Below are positions 8,641 to 10,249 of a stretch of 10,249 bases of DNA, piece after piece; position 1 is the stretch's first letter; each line of letters starts with the position of its first letter. Location of the stretch: positions 1-10,249 of the forward strand of contig JAADIK010000198.1 of NCBI GenBank assembly GCA_013151365.1. The letters run 5' to 3'. The DNA is from Deltaproteobacteria bacterium. Its GTDB lineage: Bacteria; Desulfobacterota; Desulfobulbia; Desulfobulbales; Desulfobulbaceae. Both the position numbers and the translations under genes were made by a program. The notes beneath the pieces are model-generated. The model saw only the letters and a program-made list of their open reading frames with translations, did no database searches and was not told the origin of the DNA.

Positions 8641-10083
8641 TTATTCCACCGGCGGTTTCTCCTCGCTATCCGCTGCCGCGGAATCACCGGTCTTCTGAGC
8701 GTCCGGGGGCTCGCTCTCTTCTTCCGTTTCCGTTTCCACGACAGTCTCTCCGGCCTTCTCGACTTCCCCGGCCTTCTCGACTTCCCCGGTTTCCCCGGTT
8801 TCTCCGGTCTCTTCGGTCTCTCCGGTCTCTCCGGTCTCCTCGACAGAGACGGGCCGGGAAGCGGCCAGTTCCTGCAACTGCCGGGCGCGTTCCTCGTCGA
8901 CAGCGGCAATCTCCATGATTTTTTCGATTTCCGCCGCAGCCAAGTCCGCCGCCGAGTCAATATCAGCGGCAAACAACTTATCGGCCAAATTTTCATCCAC
9001 CGTTTCCAGGGCCACGAGGCTCTTGTAGCCGGGGTCCTCAAGATTGGCGTAACGTTGATCGCTTTTCACGTCGATACGCCAGCCCAGAAGCCGGGAGGCC
9101 AGGCGAACATTCTGTCCCTGGCGGCCGATAGCCAGCGAGAGCTGATCATCCGGCACGATCACCAGCAGCTGGTTGCGCTCCTCGTCAACGATGACGAAGG
9201 ACACCTCGGCCGGCGCCAGAGCATTATAGACATACTTGGCAGGGTCCGGACTCCAGGGAACGATATCAATACGCTCGCCCTGCAGTTCCTGGACCACGTT
9301 CTGGACCCGGGAACCCTTCAGGCCGACGCAGGCCCCGACCGGATCCACATCGGATTCGGAAGAGGAGACGGCGATCTTCGCCCGAAATCCCGGCTCGCGT
9401 GCAACCCCCATGATCTTGACGATCCCCTCGGCAATCTCCGGGACCTCGAGTTCAAAGAGCTTGACGAGAAACTCGTTGCAGGTGCGGCTCAGGATCAACG
9501 GAGAATCCCGGGCCTCCTGGCGGACTTCCTGCAGGTACGCCCGGATTCGGTCACTCTGTTTAAACGAACGCTTCGGAATCTGGCCGTCGCGCGGCAGGAT
9601 GGCGTCGGTGCGGCCCAGGTTGATGATCATGTTGCCCCGCTCAAAACGCTGGACAATACCGTTGACAATCGTGCCCTCGCGCTCTCTGAACATATCGTAA
9701 ATGACATTACGTTCGGCATCCCGCATCCGGTGGATAATCACCTGCTTGGCCGACTGCGCGGCGATCCGGCCCAGGTCGGCGATATTCTCCACCTTTTCTC
9801 CCAGGTCATCGTCGATTTCAATTTCCGGGTCCAGCTGCCTGGCCTCGGCAAATGATATTTGAGTCTCAGGATCTTCCACTTCCTCGACAACGGTGCGATA
9901 CTGAAAAACCTCTATCTCGCCGGATTCCTCATTGAACTGCACTTCGATATCGCGGCGGCTACCGTATTTTTTTCGCACGGCGGAACGAACAGCTTCTTCG
10001 ATGGCATCCACCAGCAGCGCCCGATCAATGCCCTTGTCCCGGCTGATCTGATCAATAATCCGCTTTAAATTTTCCATATTCAT
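8641..10083 (-). CDS. nusA: Transcription termination/antitermination factor NusA
   Basis: Binds RNA polymerase and nascent RNA and controls pausing, intrinsic termination and antitermination. The 480-residue protein has the polymerase-binding N-terminal domain (about 1-130), an S1 domain (about 135-200), KH1 (about 213-275, with GVAREPGFRAKIAV and GLKGSRV), KH2 (about 290-345, with AIGRQGQNVRLA at 318-329) and one helix-hairpin-helix-like region (about 360-408). The last 70 residues are an acidic low-complexity tail with GET repeats in place of the second acidic repeat domain of E. coli NusA. The ATG at 10083 was chosen because GGAG lies 7 bases before it; a GTG at 10098 would precede that site, and ATG at 10077 is also in frame. 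The repeat element lies just upstream. Confidence 0.97.
   Translation of the reverse strand: MNMENLKRIIDQISRDKGIDRALLVDAIEEAVRSAVRKKYGSRRDIEVQFNEESGEIEVFQYRTVVEEVEDPETQISFAEARQLDPEIEIDDDLGEKVENIADLGRIAAQSAKQVIIHRMRDAERNVIYDMFREREGTIVNGIVQRFERGNMIINLGRTDAILPRDGQIPKRSFKQSDRIRAYLQEVRQEARDSPLILSRTCNEFLVKLFELEVPEIAEGIVKIMGVAREPGFRAKIAVSSSESDVDPVGACVGLKGSRVQNVVQELQGERIDIVPWSPDPAKYVYNALAPAEVSFVIVDEERNQLLVIVPDDQLSLAIGRQGQNVRLASRLLGWRIDVKSDQRYANLEDPGYKSLVALETVDENLADKLFAADIDSAADLAAAEIEKIMEIAAVDEERARQLQELAASRPVSVEETGETGETEETGETGETGEVEKAGEVEKAGETVVETETEEESEPPDAQKTGDSAAADSEEKPPVE
8750..8839 (-). repeat. Tandem 9-base repeat in the nusA tail
   Basis: Ninety bases of in-frame tandem repeat inside nusA. Two identical 18-base units (8750-8767 and 8768-8785) encode VEKAGE-type steps. 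Six 9-base units (8786-8839), variants of ccggtctct on the plus strand, encode GET/EET steps. Because the unit is a multiple of three, gain or loss of copies changes only the length of the disordered acidic tail. Confidence 0.85.
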
Positions 10084-10100
10084 GGTTCTACTCCACACTT

Positions 10101-10249
10101 AGGGCCTGTAAGAAAATAACAAGAACATCTTGCATCTCATCTTCAGGCCATCTTTGGCTACGGCGCAATCGTAAAATCCTCGACGTAGCCCTGCTACGCC
10201 TGCGGTTTTACTCAATTGCCGTAACCAAATCCGACCCAAATATGAGCGC
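10101..10249 (-). repeat. Palindromic repeat element, right copy (long imperfect hairpin, cut by window edge)
   Basis: Bases 10101-10198 match the left-edge repeat in reverse complement at 96 of 98 positions. The sequence folds on itself about a centre near 10191. The tip is cgtagc (10184-10189) with gctacg (10193-10198) around a cct loop. Further out, ttggctacggcgcaatcg (10154-10171) pairs with most of 10212-10227, and gcatctcat (10132-10140) with atgagcgc (10242-10249), with mismatches and G-U pairs. The outer segment 10101-10131 has no partner inside the window, so the element probably continues past the edge; symmetry would predict about 180 bases. It is non-coding and lies 18 bases before the nusA start codon. 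Confidence 0.85.

Noticed and set aside
8750..8839. CRISPR-like array
   Set aside because: The units are 9 bases, contiguous, without spacers and in frame inside nusA.
8608..9855. 415-codon plus-strand frame opposite nusA
   Set aside because: Antisense shadow of nusA; the repetitive start simply mirrors the tandem repeat of the NusA tail.
10208..10249. Short minus-strand frame ending in TAA that could be the end of an upstream gene such as rimP
   Set aside because: Only 13 codons are visible and these bases pair with the other arm of the palindromic element, which explains them better.

Overview
This window holds a bacterial transcription/translation housekeeping operon, read entirely on the minus strand. 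From right to left the genes are nusA, ylxR, infB, rbfA, nrnA (DHH phosphoesterase), truB, rpsO, pnp and dut. All nine reading frames look complete. Base composition looks GC-rich. The gene order, with a DHH/NrnA gene between rbfA and truB and dut after pnp, and the RbfA N-terminus (MDFDFTLPGLGRPKSTRPKR) suggest a Desulfobacterota (former Deltaproteobacteria) relative. That assignment is inference; no search was run.

Layout. nusA starts the visible part of the operon at 10083. ylxR and infB follow with gaps of 9 and 25 bases. After infB comes a 111-base spacer, then rbfA, nrnA (overlapping rbfA) and truB (3 bases after nrnA). A 135-base gap before rpsO carries a good sigma70-like promoter. 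The 306-base rpsO-pnp gap holds no gene but has a run of stem-loops and a promoter candidate just before pnp. pnp ends at a clear intrinsic terminator, and dut lies just beyond it. The products cover transcription elongation and antitermination (NusA), initiation (IF2), 30S maturation (RbfA, S15), tRNA modification (TruB), RNA decay (PNPase, NrnA) and dUTP removal (Dut).

The unusual part is at the edges. Bases 1-98 and 10101-10198 are the same 98-base sequence in opposite orientation, with only two differences. The right copy continues to the window end and folds, on paper, into a long imperfect hairpin centred near 10191 with a perfect 6-bp stem and 3-base loop at its tip. This looks like a small non-coding, MITE- or REP-like palindromic repeat. 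One copy abuts the dut stop codon; the other lies about 6 bases upstream of the nusA Shine-Dalgarno sequence, where rimP would normally be expected. The left end of the window falls exactly at the tip of the hairpin, so the window may be a contig broken at these repeats.

The long plus-strand reading frames are antisense shadows of the real genes. No tRNA, rRNA, CRISPR array or transposase gene was seen.
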